Origin: Sulfuriferula nivalis
Lineage (GTDB): Bacteria > Pseudomonadota > Gammaproteobacteria > Burkholderiales > Sulfuriferulaceae
Direction of reading: 5' to 3'
Assembly: GCF_009937995.1 (NCBI RefSeq)
Contig: NZ_AP021881.1
Span: 2,232,001 to 2,296,000, forward strand
Length of the DNA: 64,000 nt
Of the stretch, positions 55,451-63,661 are shown piece after piece. The translations under genes and the position numbers were made by a program. The notes under the pieces are model-generated. The model was given only the letters and a program-made list of their open reading frames with translations. It did no database searches and had not been told where the DNA came from. Within the stretch, counting starts at the first letter, position 1. Every line of letters starts with the position of its first letter.

Positions 55451-55861
55451 ATGAAGGAAATAAAGCTGTTTATATTAGCAATATTTACATTACTGACTGG
55501 TTGCGCAAATCAACCTAGCCAAAATTATTCAGATGCGATTCTTAATCGCCCCCTACCCGCAAATAATGACCAAAGAATGAAGGAATGCAATTGGATCAGA
55601 AGTGAAATCGCACGACAAGATGTTCTTGGAACTACTCTTGCCTCGCAGCAAACATCTCCTTTTATGGTTATGGCATTCAAAACAAGATCACAACAAAATA
55701 TTGCCGCGTTAGAGTCAAGAGCGGCGAATATCCAATGCAATGCAGCATTTAGCAATGTAGTTATCGCGCCAACACAAACTACATTCGACCAATGCTTTTC
55801 AAAATGTCAGCAATATACAGATCGAAACAAAGACCAATGCTTTGACGCATGCAACAAATGA
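55451..55861 (+). CDS. small hypothetical lipoprotein
   Basis: This protein of about 136 residues starts at ATG 55451 after AGGTGG. A lipoprotein signal peptide ends in LLTGC (Cys near residue 18). The mature part has no recognised domain but carries five more cysteines, three of them in the C-terminal FSKCQQYTDRNKDQCFDACN, suggesting disulfides in the periplasm. It is the only gene between the integrase and the AT-rich stretch; there is no clear partner. Function unknown. Confidence 0.7.
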   Translation: MKEIKLFILAIFTLLTGCANQPSQNYSDAILNRPLPANNDQRMKECNWIRSEIARQDVLGTTLASQQTSPFMVMAFKTRSQQNIAALESRAANIQCNAAFSNVVIAPTQTTFDQCFSKCQQYTDRNKDQCFDACNK

Positions 55862-56459
55862 AATCACTTATGAATAGCCAAACTTAGTGCAGAACAAGCC
55901 GCACCTGCCTCGACGGAGGGAAAACAGGGTTACCCCGCCCTGCTGGTGCGGATATTGTGACGTTTAAGCGGGCTTAATGAAAAAATTTTTACAAAAAATG
56001 ATGTTTTTTTTTGAAATCATTAAAAGCATATCAAAACTATATCAAAGTTGATTAAAACAAAACTAACATATTGGTTAGTCATAGTTAAGCATAGTTCGTC
56101 AAATCGAAATTATTCAAAAACTCACCATTTAATGCTTGCGGCACTGATGTATTGTTAATAGAATTGAATCAATTGAAGAACACTACAGCTAGTTTTGGAA
56201 GCATAGAAAATAACTAGATGTGGTTTATTTGATAGGTTCGGGAATCTTGTTTACTGGACATAAACAAGACCCCGATTTTTTGAAGCAGATTTGGAACAGA
56301 TAAAAATTGCCTAGCAGCATTTTTAAAAGCGGATGTTATCGCAGGGATAACAATACAACAGATTGTTTAAATTTGGCAAGCTAAAGTTGACTAGCATTGC
56401 TATAGATATATCCCTGTTACAACGCAGCTAATCGCGTTGGGAAATGCCGCGTATTTGTT
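55862..56459. other. AT-rich non-coding stretch of the island
   Basis: No credible gene is seen over about 600 bp. Near the left end CCGCACC and GGTGCGG (about 55927-55973) enclose an inner CAGGG/CCCTG, a hairpin that may end the lipoprotein transcript. TCTTGTTT (56245-56252) and AAACAAGA (56262-56269) form another hairpin before CCCCGATTTTTT. The region has A/T runs like those of regulatory or replication zones, but I see no iterons. Confidence 0.5.
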
Positions 56460-56478
56460 CCTGATTAACTTAATCAGG
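56460..56478 (+). promoter_or_regulatory. palindrome overlapping the alpA ribosome site
   Basis: CCTGATTAA (56460-56468) and TTAATCAGG (56470-56478) form a perfect 9-1-9 palindrome whose right arm contains the start of the AGGAG ribosome site (56476-56480) of the gene at 56489. It could be an operator for AlpA autoregulation or, as RNA, sequester the ribosome site. Confidence 0.5.
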
Positions 56479-56488
56479 AGTTCACTGT

Positions 56489-56707
56489 ATGCCGTTACAA
56501 ATTCAAGAAACACCAAAGCAACTAATCAAACGTAAAAAAGTTGAATCACTAACCTCATTAAGCAGATCGAGCATTTACCGCCTGATGGCCGAGGATAGCT
56601 TCCCCCGCCCAGTCCGTCTTGGCAGCAAGTCGGTTTCGTGGGTACTAGCAGACGTTGAGGAATGGATTAACACCCATATTGCAGCAAGCAAGGGGGTGCA
56701 GCCATGA
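56489..56707 (+). CDS. AlpA-family transcriptional regulator, copy 1
   Basis: This 72-residue winged-helix-type regulator of the AlpA (P4 phage) family has KKVESLTSLSRSSIYRLMAE, FPRPVRLGSKSVSWV and DVEEWI. AlpA proteins activate or assist excision of cryptic elements. CAGGAG precedes the start and is covered by a palindrome. The next AlpA-like gene starts inside its stop region (56704). Confidence 0.88.
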   Translation: MPLQIQETPKQLIKRKKVESLTSLSRSSIYRLMAEDSFPRPVRLGSKSVSWVLADVEEWINTHIAASKGVQP

Positions 56708-56922
56708 AAACAACAATTAACACACTACCAGAAACAGGCTTTATGCGCCTAACCCAAATTATCGGGAACAGCAAAACCAATACCCCCGCAATTATTCCAG
56801 TCTGTAAATCTACATGGTGGGCTGGCGTTAAATCAGGACGCTACCCCAAGCCTGTTAAATTGGGCGAACGCTGTACCGCATGGCGTGTTGAAGATATACG
56901 CAATCTCATAGCGGGGGCTTAA
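56704..56922 (+). CDS. AlpA-like regulator, copy 2
   Basis: This is a 72-residue protein with GFMRLTQIIGN, CKSTWWAGVKSGRYPKPVKL, GERCTAWRVEDIRNLI. The order of helix-turn-helix, PKPVKLG and W-R-x-x-DI matches AlpA, but it is clearly diverged from copy 1. The 4-bp ATGA overlap with copy 1 shows coupled translation. Paired AlpA genes suggest a two-step control of replication and excision. Confidence 0.8.
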   Translation: MKTTINTLPETGFMRLTQIIGNSKTNTPAIIPVCKSTWWAGVKSGRYPKPVKLGERCTAWRVEDIRNLIAGA

Positions 56923-56924
56923 TT

Positions 56925-57245
56925 ATGGCAAAGATCCCACCACGCAGAAACGACGAAGCCAGGCGGCAACCTGGCGACGAAGGGAAAAAGAGCAAACTCA
57001 ATCCAAATGATACCAGCACAGAGAATCAGCGTGCAATTATCCTTGCAGCTCTACAGATAGCACCACGAACTACTGTAGAGCTTCGGCATGACTTCGGAAT
57101 CATGCAACCAGCGCCACGCATACATGAGCTTATCAATCGCTTTAATTATCGGATTGACAGTGTGCGGTTGACTGCTGTTACCCCTGACGGCATAAAGCAC
57201 CCGCGAGTGGCTTTGTATGTATTGCAGCCTGGAGGTGCTGTATGA
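56925..57245 (+). CDS. small helix-turn-helix-type island protein
   Basis: This 106-residue protein has a charged disordered start (RRNDEARRQPGDEGKKSK, about 7-24), then a helical core AIILAALQIAPRTTVELRHD and PRIHELINRFNYRIDSVRL, which resembles the winged-helix domain common in small phage and plasmid proteins. It follows AlpA copy 2 by 2 bp and overlaps the next gene by ATGA, so it belongs to the same operon. A DNA-binding helper for element maintenance is plausible; no firm family. Confidence 0.6.
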   Translation: MAKIPPRRNDEARRQPGDEGKKSKLNPNDTSTENQRAIILAALQIAPRTTVELRHDFGIMQPAPRIHELINRFNYRIDSVRLTAVTPDGIKHPRVALYVLQPGGAV

Positions 57246-57955
57246 GTAGAGCCACCAAAAAGAAGCCCACAGAAGCCGCACAAGGCAGATACAGCGCAAT
57301 TCCTCACAGCCTGCTTGATAGTGTTGCTTATCAGGGTTGCAGTTTCTCAGCCAAGTCATTACTGCTTGAGTTAGCTAGACAGCATACAGGCTCAAATAAC
57401 GGACACCTGCACTGTGTTTACACCTGGCTAAATAAGCGTGGCTGGCAAAGTTCAGCTACTTCTGCCAAAGCGTTATCCGAGTTGATAGAGCGTAAGCTAA
57501 TCATCAAAACCAGACAAGGCGGTTTTAATGCTGGCGCGTGTAAATACGCCCTAAGCTGGCTTGCGGTAACTAACTTTGTCGGGCTGGACATAACACAGCA
57601 CACCTATCGACAAGGTGCATATTTGCTGATGGATGCGCTACCCAAAATTAAAGGGGTAAGTTCAGTTTCTGATAGAGCAAAGCCCATTATCAATTCAGAT
57701 TCTGAACCGACGAGTAAAGCGACTCTATCAGCATCTGAACTGGTAGAGGGATGTTTTGGAGCATGGACTCCCCCAGAATCTGAACACAATGAATATCACC
57801 ATATACATGCACCTGAAATTAATGCACCTGATGTCACGCCAAAACGCTATGAACCGTGGCCATGGGAGTTTGCAGAATTTACTGGACAAGGTTTCCAGTT
57901 AGCCAACGCACATTTTATCAAGTCGGCAACGATTGGAGGCATCACATGGCACTAA
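57242..57955 (+). CDS. island protein with winged-helix-like N-terminus
   Basis: This is a 237-residue protein. The N-terminal half (SAIPHSLLDSVAYQGCSFSA, AKALSELIERKLIIKTRQGG) looks like the helix-turn-helix domain found in plasmid, ICE and phage replication-initiation accessory proteins (compare YSKIPHSLLDSPAFQ). The C-terminal half is poor in recognised motifs. It is the last gene of the alpA operon; a good terminator follows at 57998. It may be the element's replication or regulatory protein. Inference. Confidence 0.6.
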   Translation: MSRATKKKPTEAAQGRYSAIPHSLLDSVAYQGCSFSAKSLLLELARQHTGSNNGHLHCVYTWLNKRGWQSSATSAKALSELIERKLIIKTRQGGFNAGACKYALSWLAVTNFVGLDITQHTYRQGAYLLMDALPKIKGVSSVSDRAKPIINSDSEPTSKATLSASELVEGCFGAWTPPESEHNEYHHIHAPEINAPDVTPKRYEPWPWEFAEFTGQGFQLANAHFIKSATIGGITWH

Positions 57956-57997
57956 CGACAATTAAGCATTAAACACATCATAGGCGAATGAATAACG

Positions 57998-58029
57998 CGG
58001 CTTGGGTGAATGTATGCCTAAGCCGTTTT
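57998..58029 (+). terminator. terminator of the alpA operon
   Basis: CGGCTTGGG (57998-58006) and CCTAAGCCG (58017-58025) with one G-U pair are followed by TTTT. Confidence 0.8.
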
Positions 58030-58413
58030 AATTGATTAGTTGGCGTTATGGCAAAGAGTGGCTGTATAAAATGCGACAGTAAAACACTATGCAACGTGGA
58101 CGCATGATGGACACACATAATCAAGTATGGCGCGGTTTATCGGTTCATTGTGGACAGAAAATGCTACAACAAAAAGCCACAGCAAAGTGAACGGATGGTG
58201 AACGCTAAAACGTAAGCATGGTGCGGGTTTCCGTCCCATGCTGAACGCAAAGTGAATGCAAATGAGACACTTTTACGAACAGTCCAACTATTAACGAATA
58301 ATTGCGCGACAAAGCGAACACCGAAAGCCAGTGACGGCGCTGGTTTGGATGGTAAAGCGAATGAATAAGTTCGCACTTTTGAAAACATCTAACTATTATT
58401 GGAGTTTAATATC
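58030..58413. other. non-coding or decayed stretch
   Basis: There is no convincing gene over about 380 bp. Several short frames interrupted by stops and repeated AAAGYGAA words suggest decayed coding sequence. One Cys-containing 19-codon frame starts at 58048 (CIKCDSKTLC) and stops at TGA. Confidence 0.4.
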
Positions 58414-58698
58414 ATGGCGAGAAATTGGACACCCGAAGCAAGAGCAAAACAATCTGAATTGATACGCACCTGGAAGCCTTGGAAACGATCTACAGGCGCG
58501 CGTACTCCACAAGGTAAGGCAATATCAGCACAGAACCGTGTTAAGTCACTGGCAGCGGCTAAACAGCGTATTGAAGATGCTAGAAAAGCCTTGCGTGAAG
58601 CAGAAGCCGAACACACCCGATTAACTGGGCGTGATACCGTTTCACCATTCGCACAATTGGCCACTGAAATGAATAGGCTGGCTAAAATTCGTCGGTAA
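58414..58698 (+). CDS. small conserved basic protein
   Basis: This protein of about 94 residues starts at ATG 58414 (MARNWTPEARAKQSELIR) after TTGGAG. The segment GARTPQGKAISAQNRVKSL followed by a charged helix (AAAKQRIEDARKALREAEAE) matches a common class of short proteobacterial proteins with a TPEGK motif, often seen on islands and phages. It is likely nucleic-acid binding from its charge; no function is established. It lies between the decayed stretch and the IS91-type element. Confidence 0.65.
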   Translation: MARNWTPEARAKQSELIRTWKPWKRSTGARTPQGKAISAQNRVKSLAAAKQRIEDARKALREAEAEHTRLTGRDTVSPFAQLATEMNRLAKIRR

Positions 58699-58964
58699 CT
58701 AAATTGCAGTAGTTCCGAATTGAATGGGCTTTTTACATCGATCGGAATGCACCATGAGCGGCCATTAAGGAATGACAATTACAGTGGCTATTACAACGTC
58801 AACGTAAAAGTAAGATGCAGCACGCTTTGGCACAACCACTCTCGAATGTGGAGTTGAACGAAGCCGCTATCGCGGAGAAATATTCCCGAACCATCAAATT
58901 ACGCAGCATAATTTCGTCTCCCCCAGCAATGGAATTTTGATTACTGTACCACGAGGAGACGACA

Positions 58965-59878
58965 TTGACAGCCCCCACACCCATCCCCGCGCACTTCGAG
59001 CACAATCACCAGCGACTGCTGAATTGCCTCAAGCTCAGAGGCATGCAGCCTAAAACCATCGCCTTGTATTCACACGGCGTACGGCGCGCAGCGGTGTATT
59101 TTAATGACCAGATAGACGCGCTCACCAAGCCACAATTAACCGACTATTTTGTTCGCATCCTGGATACCCATTCATGGAGTACGCTCAAACATGATCTGTA
59201 TGGACTGAAGTTCTATTATGCCCATGTACTCAGCCAACCCTGGCCAGGTGCGGATCTGGTTAAACCACCCAAGTCATATAGCCTGCCCGACATCATTACC
59301 GTCGCCCAGGCACAACAAATCTTCATGGCCACCCGCGTATTGAGCTACCGCGTATTCTTCTTCACCCTCTACAGCCTGGGCTTACGATTAGGCGAAGGCT
59401 TACGCTTGCAGGTAGGGGATATCGATGCGGATCGGATGCGGGTGCAAGTACGCAACGCCAAAGGCAACCGTGATCGATTGGTGCCGTTATCAGAGAACAC
59501 CTTGCAGGTATTGCGCCGTTTCTGGCTCACCCATCGCAACCCAAGCTTGCTCTTTCCTAATCGACACGGCGGTCTTGCCAAATCGCACTTGGCACGCACC
59601 CCGCTGGATCGTGGTGGTATCCAGACCACCTTGGGTCAAGTGACCCGTGACTGTGGCTTAAAAAAAGAATTACACCACACAGCCTGCGCCACAGCTATGC
59701 CACCCACCTGATAGAAGCTGGCATCGATTTACTCGAAATTCAGCAGATACTCGGACACCAGTCCATCCTCACCACCATCCGCTACACCCACCTCACCGAA
59801 CAACGCCATCAGAGCGCACACACTCGCCTTAATCAATTAATGGAGAAATTCCACATTCATTGGGGCAAAGTCAAATGA
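58965..59878 (+). pseudogene. IS91-associated tyrosine recombinase, frame interrupted
   Basis: Reading from TTG 58965 (after GAGGAG) gives 248 residues with KTIALYSHGVRRAAVYF, VLSYRVFFFTLYSLGLRLGE and GNRDRLVPL, stopping at 59711. After an A7 run (59660-59666) the -1 frame continues [41 protein letters not shown] to TGA at 59876, restoring the HxxR and Tyr of the catalytic domain. A AAA AAA is in the right phase for -1 slippage, so this is either programmed frameshifting or a lost A. Its end overlaps the transposase start by ATGA. Confidence 0.85.
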
Positions 59879-60990
59879 TCAGACTGGCGCACATCGTAGC
59901 AACCTACGCAGCTAAACTGCTTGCACAACACGGTCATCACCTATTGCCCAGCCAGCAAGCTGCCTTAACCGCCTTTCAAACCTGCCGTAGCCAGATGAGC
60001 CCGAGGATGCAACTTGCCTGTGATGATTGTCAAACACCCAGCTACCTGCCACATTCCTGCGGTCATCGGCATTGCCCGCATTGCCAGGCGCACGAATCAC
60101 AGCGCTGGATAGACCAGCAATTACACAAATCCATCCCCGCCAACTACTTCATGCTCACCTTCACCGTGCCCGCCCAGTTGCGCACACTGGCCTGGCAACA
60201 TCAGCGCGTCATGTATGACTTGATCACACGCTGCGCGTGGGAAACAGTCAACACCTTCAGCCAAAACGACAACAAGCTGCGCGGCAGCGCAGGGGCGGTG
60301 ACTGTACTGCATACCCATAACCGCCGACTGGACTATCACCCCCATGTGCATCTCGTCATGCCCGCTGTCGCCTTTAACCCCAAACAGCGACGCATGCGTC
60401 ATAAACACGGCAACTACCTGTTTAACCACAAAGCCCTGGCCAAAGTATTTCGTGCCAAATTACTGGCAGGCATCAGACAAGCAGGACTCACCCTGCCAAA
60501 CGATTACCCGACCGATTGGGTGGTGGATTGCAAAGCCGTCGGCACTGGACAGCACGCTCTGATCTACCTTGGGCGCTATCTGTATCGGGGGGTGATACAG
60601 GAGAAAGACATCCTCTCCGACCGGCATGGTCAGGTCACCTTCCGTTACCGGAACAGCCAAACCAAACAAATGGAAACCCGTACCTTGAGTGGTGTAGCCT
60701 TCCTGCGACTGATACTGCAACACATTCTGCCCAAAGGCTACCGCCGCGCCCGCAACTTTGGCTACCTGCATCCCAATAGCAAACTACTCACCCAGCTACA
60801 GCTGACCCACCTATGGCGACGGAACAATCCGCCGCCAGCGCAACCCAGACCAGCGATACGTTGCCAATGTTGCGGTGGGGTGATGAAGATAGTGCGCACA
60901 CGTATCAAAGCGATACCGCTAGCCACATCAGCCCCATCTATAAAACGGGAACACAGAGCAGATGACACAGGGTGGGAGACCATGCGCTAA
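59875..60990 (+). CDS. IS91-family transposase
   Basis: This protein of about 371 residues starts at ATG 59875, overlapping the recombinase stop. An N-terminal zinc-binding region ([20 protein letters not shown], then HC) is followed by the [13 protein letters not shown] segment, the HUH-type metal motif in [11 protein letters not shown] and the tyrosine pair region [13 protein letters not shown]. It nicks DNA and drives rolling-circle transposition. A second CxxC (RCQCCGG) lies near the C-terminus. The frame is intact. Confidence 0.93.
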   Translation: MIRLAHIVATYAAKLLAQHGHHLLPSQQAALTAFQTCRSQMSPRMQLACDDCQTPSYLPHSCGHRHCPHCQAHESQRWIDQQLHKSIPANYFMLTFTVPAQLRTLAWQHQRVMYDLITRCAWETVNTFSQNDNKLRGSAGAVTVLHTHNRRLDYHPHVHLVMPAVAFNPKQRRMRHKHGNYLFNHKALAKVFRAKLLAGIRQAGLTLPNDYPTDWVVDCKAVGTGQHALIYLGRYLYRGVIQEKDILSDRHGQVTFRYRNSQTKQMETRTLSGVAFLRLILQHILPKGYRRARNFGYLHPNSKLLTQLQLTHLWRRNNPPPAQPRPAIRCQCCGGVMKIVRTRIKAIPLATSAPSIKREHRADDTGWETMR

Positions 60991-61242
60991 ACCAGCCCAC
61001 ACCGCCCACCTGCCAGACTAGGCAGGTATGGCCGTGCTCGCCCTGAAGAAGGCTGAAATTGGGTTAACATGCCCGAAAAGCCGACTAAAAACGGTGAGTT
61101 GAATAGAATAAGTTGCTGCAATGGCAACGTGAAGGTCGTGAAATGGCGGGTGGGATGCGTAACGCGTCCAGTTATGCCAGCATAGTCAAAAAGATATTTC
61201 CATAAGCGCTCAAGCAACACCCGCCCCAGCCATGCCGGGCTT

Positions 61243-61305
61243 GTCCAACAAACGGTTCAGATTGTGGCTCGCTTCGCGATCACAATCTAACCTTATTCGT
61301 TAGGC
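61243..61305 (+). other. attC-like site 1 (integron cassette recombination site)
   Basis: This 63-bp imperfect palindrome has RYYYAAC box GTCCAAC (61243-61249) and GTTRRRY box GTTAGGC (61299-61305). The stem GGTTCAGATTGTG/CACAATCTAACC has one unpaired C, at the same place as in the aadA1-type attC, and the loop contains GCTCGCTTCGCGA. By the unpaired base it points in the + direction. Confidence 0.75.
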
Positions 61306-61740
61306 ATGACAGACAAGGCCGGATATGCCAGCAATCAACAAACCGAACCAAGCCATTACCACAACGGCAAAAACCGCACGAACTGCGAAAGTTGCCGACA
61401 AAATGCTCCTGTTTTTTCGGTGTAAATACTGATGCATACCTAATTCGAGTTCAATTTGCTCGGCACGTTTGTAATAACGATTCCACCAGTCTGTTGATCG
61501 CTCCTCCATTACCCAGAAAGCCATGGAAATCAGAAGCCCAAAAAACGCAACGGCTAGTTTTTGACACGCAGACAAGCCAATATCCTTACTGAAATTAGCG
61601 GCAAGGAGACCACCCGTAACTGCGACAAAGAGTGTCAATTGAGCAAAGCGCATATTTCCATATTGGCGGAGATTTGCGCCAACTTCCTTGTACTCTTCAA
61701 GAAAGATGCTTATCTGGTGTGGCGGACTAGGACTCGTCAT
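61300..61740 (-). CDS. cassette-borne small membrane protein
   Basis: This 146-residue protein has two helices near the N-terminal half (LTLFVAVTGGLLAANF, KLAVAFFGLLISMAFWV) and one or two at the C-terminus (FAVRAVFAVVVMAWFGLLIA). Between them is an amphipathic charged stretch (STDWWNRYYKRAEQIELELG). The layout resembles small helical-hairpin membrane proteins of the SLATT kind. The start lies 12 bp from one attC-like box and the stop is inside the other, which is typical of a compact gene cassette. It reads on the minus strand. Function unknown. Confidence 0.7.
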   Translation of the reverse strand: MTSPSPPHQISIFLEEYKEVGANLRQYGNMRFAQLTLFVAVTGGLLAANFSKDIGLSACQKLAVAFFGLLISMAFWVMEERSTDWWNRYYKRAEQIELELGMHQYLHRKNRSILSATFAVRAVFAVVVMAWFGLLIAGISGLVCHA

Positions 61741-61750
61741 TGTGGTTAAT

Positions 61751-61818
61751 ACCTAACATTGTAATTTAAAGGTAAGGAGCACACTTTAGCGCATTCCGCA
61801 TCGAACGATGCGTTAGGC
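61751..61818. other. attC-like site 2 (weak stem)
   Basis: ACCTAAC (61751-61757) and GTTAGGC (61812-61818) are conserved box sequences 68 bp end to end, located at the junction of two cassette-like genes. The inner arms pair poorly; GCATCG/CGATGC near one end forms its own small hairpin. It may be a degenerate attC. Confidence 0.5.
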
Positions 61819-61821
61819 ATC

Positions 61822-62045
61822 TCAACGCTCCGAATCAATATTGAACCACGGTCGCCAAATTCCAACAAGCCTGTCTTCTTCGAAAAAGCGTTCAGCAATT
61901 GCGTTGTCTAAAAAATCAATGCGATATGAAAAACCAACCGATCACCGATCCACCAGAAGGCATACACTCCCGGCCCCTCTGGTAGAGCAGATGGCCGTGC
62001 TGCAGTTAACTGAGCGACGCTCTGTATGGACTCTCTGATGTGCAT
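61822..62045 (-). pseudogene. cassette gene of about 74 residues, frameshifted
   Basis: ATG at 62045 opens MHIRESIQSVAQLTAARP and continues to GPGVYAFWWIGDRLVF, then stops at 61908. Adding one T to the T5 run (61929-61933 on the + strand as A5) gives a continuation SYRIDFLDNAIAERFFEED and LVGIWRPWFNIDSER, ending TGA at 61822, 4 nt from the attC box. The GPGVYAFWW part recalls a GIY-YIG start, but no catalytic motif follows. The function is unknown. Confidence 0.6.
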
Positions 62046-62441
62046 TTGAATTTCCTAACGTAAAATTAAGGGGCGCCGATAGGCGTCTCTATCAACAAGA
62101 AGCATGAAAACTACAGTTTAGAAAGGACTGATAGTTTCCGATAGTGTTTCCGTACAATTTCTAAACAATTTGTTCGCAGCTATATTCAAGCATGGCGCGG
62201 CATAGGCAATAATACTGCAATAGTTAGGTACGCAGTAATTAAACGATTTATGCGCAGGTTTCCGATACAAATAGATTTTGTCCTACGGTTAGCAAATAAT
62301 GGTGCAACATTGCACCCTTACCAGATCAAGTGGACAGAGTTCCTCTTGATTCTGAGCGTTCCGCGCGCGCACGCGAGAGTATTGAGGTGTGGCCATACGA
62401 TGTTACCGCACCTAAGGAACATTCCGGAGTAATAACATCGC
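62046..62441. other. no clear gene
   Basis: About 400 bp between the cassette gene and the adhesin-like pseudogene. TTCCTAAC at 62053-62060 may be a leftover attC box before the cassette gene. The short frames here have no ribosome site or recognisable motif. Confidence 0.4.
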
Positions 62442-62573
62442 TTATTTCTTGCCCGCGAATCTACTACACGCAAAGTCGACATCATAGCTCCCAACTGTCC
62501 CTGGGTAATCCCCCCAGCAAATAAGTGCATTTAAAAGTAGAATTTTCTTAATTAGGATTTGAGGATTTTTTAC

Positions 62574-62840
62574 ATGAAGACTACCCGATTTAGTGACAAC
62601 CAGATTATGCAGATATTGAAGCTGGCGGAGGCAGGCACGCCAGTGCCTACACTATGCCGAGAGCACGGCATGAGTTCAGCGACATTTTACAAATGGCGCG
62701 CCAAATTTGGCGGCATGGATGCCTCCATGATGGCCAGGCTCAAAGAGCTGGAAGACGAGAACCGTCGGCTTAAAAAGATGTATGCTGAAGAACGCCTCAA
62801 AGCCGAAATCGTTTCAGAGGCGCTTGCAAAAAAGTGGTGA
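62574..62840 (+). CDS. IS3-family OrfA
   Basis: This 88-residue DNA-binding protein starts at ATG 62574 ([20 protein letters not shown]). The helix-turn-helix lies in [20 protein letters not shown] and is followed by a leucine-zipper-type coil [20 protein letters not shown]. Near the end, A AAA AAG (62828-62834) in phase gives -1 frameshifting into OrfB to make the full transposase. A more upstream ATG-like start at 62559 is possible but less likely. Confidence 0.93.
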   Translation: MKTTRFSDNQIMQILKLAEAGTPVPTLCREHGMSSATFYKWRAKFGGMDASMMARLKELEDENRRLKKMYAEERLKAEIVSEALAKKW

Positions 62841-63661
62841 AGCCATCTCTGCGCCGCGAGATGGCTGTGTTGGTAGTGCAAACTAGGCAAATCAGCATCA
62901 GTACTGCCTGCGCTGCCTTTAATATCAGCGAAACCTGCTATCGCTATCAGGCTAAGCTGTCGTCAGAGAATGCCCTCATCGCCGACTGGCTGATACGTTT
63001 GACCACCAACCAACGCAACTGGGGGTTTGGCTTGTGTTATTTTTACCTGCGTAATACCAAACAGTTTCGTTGGAACCACAAGCGGGTTTACAGAATATAT
63101 CGCGAGCTGGAATTGAACCTACGCATCAAACCCAGACGTCGTCTGGTACGGGAGAAACCAGAGGCGCTTGCCGTACCAACACAAATCAACGAAGTCTGGT
63201 CAATGGACTTCATGCACGACCAGTTAGCGGATGGCCGCTGTATCAGGCTATTCAACGTCATTGATGACTTTAATCGTGAAGGTTTGTGTATTGATGTGGA
63301 TTTCTCGCTGCCGTCAGAACGTGTGATTCGGTCACTGGAACAAATCATCGAATGGCGTGGCGTACCCAAGGTGATTCGATGTGACAACGGCCCTGAGTAC
63401 ATCAGCAATATGACTAAGGAATGGGCTGAACAGCGGGGTATCAAACTTGACTTCATTCAGCCAGGCAACCCCCAGCAGAATGCTTATATCGAGCGCTATA
63501 ACCGCACAGTGCGCTATGACTGGTTGGCGCATTACTTGTTCGATACCGTCGAGGAAGTGCAAAACTTTGCGACAGCTTGGTTATGGACTTACAATAACGA
63601 ACGACCAAACACGGCGATTGGCGGTATCCCGCCTAAACACAAACTCGCTATGGCCGCTTAA
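62834..63661 (+). CDS. IS3-family OrfB (DDE transposase)
   Basis: This frame of about 275 residues lies in the -1 frame relative to OrfA. An HTH_21-like region ([20 protein letters not shown]) precedes the rve integrase core with DDE residues in [27 protein letters not shown] and [16 protein letters not shown] (D, D and E with the 35-residue spacing). It is expressed as an OrfAB fusion, or from the GTG at 62834/62837. The frame is intact, so the element may still move. Confidence 0.94.
   Translation: MVKPSLRREMAVLVVQTRQISISTACAAFNISETCYRYQAKLSSENALIADWLIRLTTNQRNWGFGLCYFYLRNTKQFRWNHKRVYRIYRELELNLRIKPRRRLVREKPEALAVPTQINEVWSMDFMHDQLADGRCIRLFNVIDDFNREGLCIDVDFSLPSERVIRSLEQIIEWRGVPKVIRCDNGPEYISNMTKEWAEQRGIKLDFIQPGNPQQNAYIERYNRTVRYDWLAHYLFDTVEEVQNFATAWLWTYNNERPNTAIGGIPPKHKLAMAA

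Larger units (their letters stand above)
58965..60990 (+). mobile_element. IS91-family element (coding part)
   Basis: Two overlapping genes, a tyrosine recombinase and a Y2/HUH-type transposase, are the usual content of one IS91-family group. IS91 elements make no target duplications, and I could not define the ends, so only the coding span is given. The true element probably extends some 100-250 bp on each side. Confidence 0.85.

Noticed and set aside
58121-58137. A shared word around CAAG(T/C)ATGGCGCGG at about 58121 and 62187.
   Set aside because: It is short, has a mismatch and no context linking the two places; I could not show it is more than chance.
58048-58170. A Cys-containing frame (CIKCDSKTLC) that continues in the same frame past a TGA (WTHIIKYGAV onward), hinting at readthrough or selenocysteine.
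   Set aside because: There is no ribosome site, no SECIS-like hairpin that I can identify and no family match; it sits in decayed sequence, so an ordinary stop in gene debris is more likely.
60987-61220. A minus-strand 77-codon frame just downstream of the IS91 transposase.
   Set aside because: It starts at a TTG without a clear ribosome site, runs into what are probably IS91 end sequences and has no recognisable motif.
62223-62229. GTTAGGT as a possible far box of a third attC paired with TTCCTAAC at 62053.
   Set aside because: The distance is about 170 bp, longer than typical attC sites, and the sequence between does not fold into matching arms.
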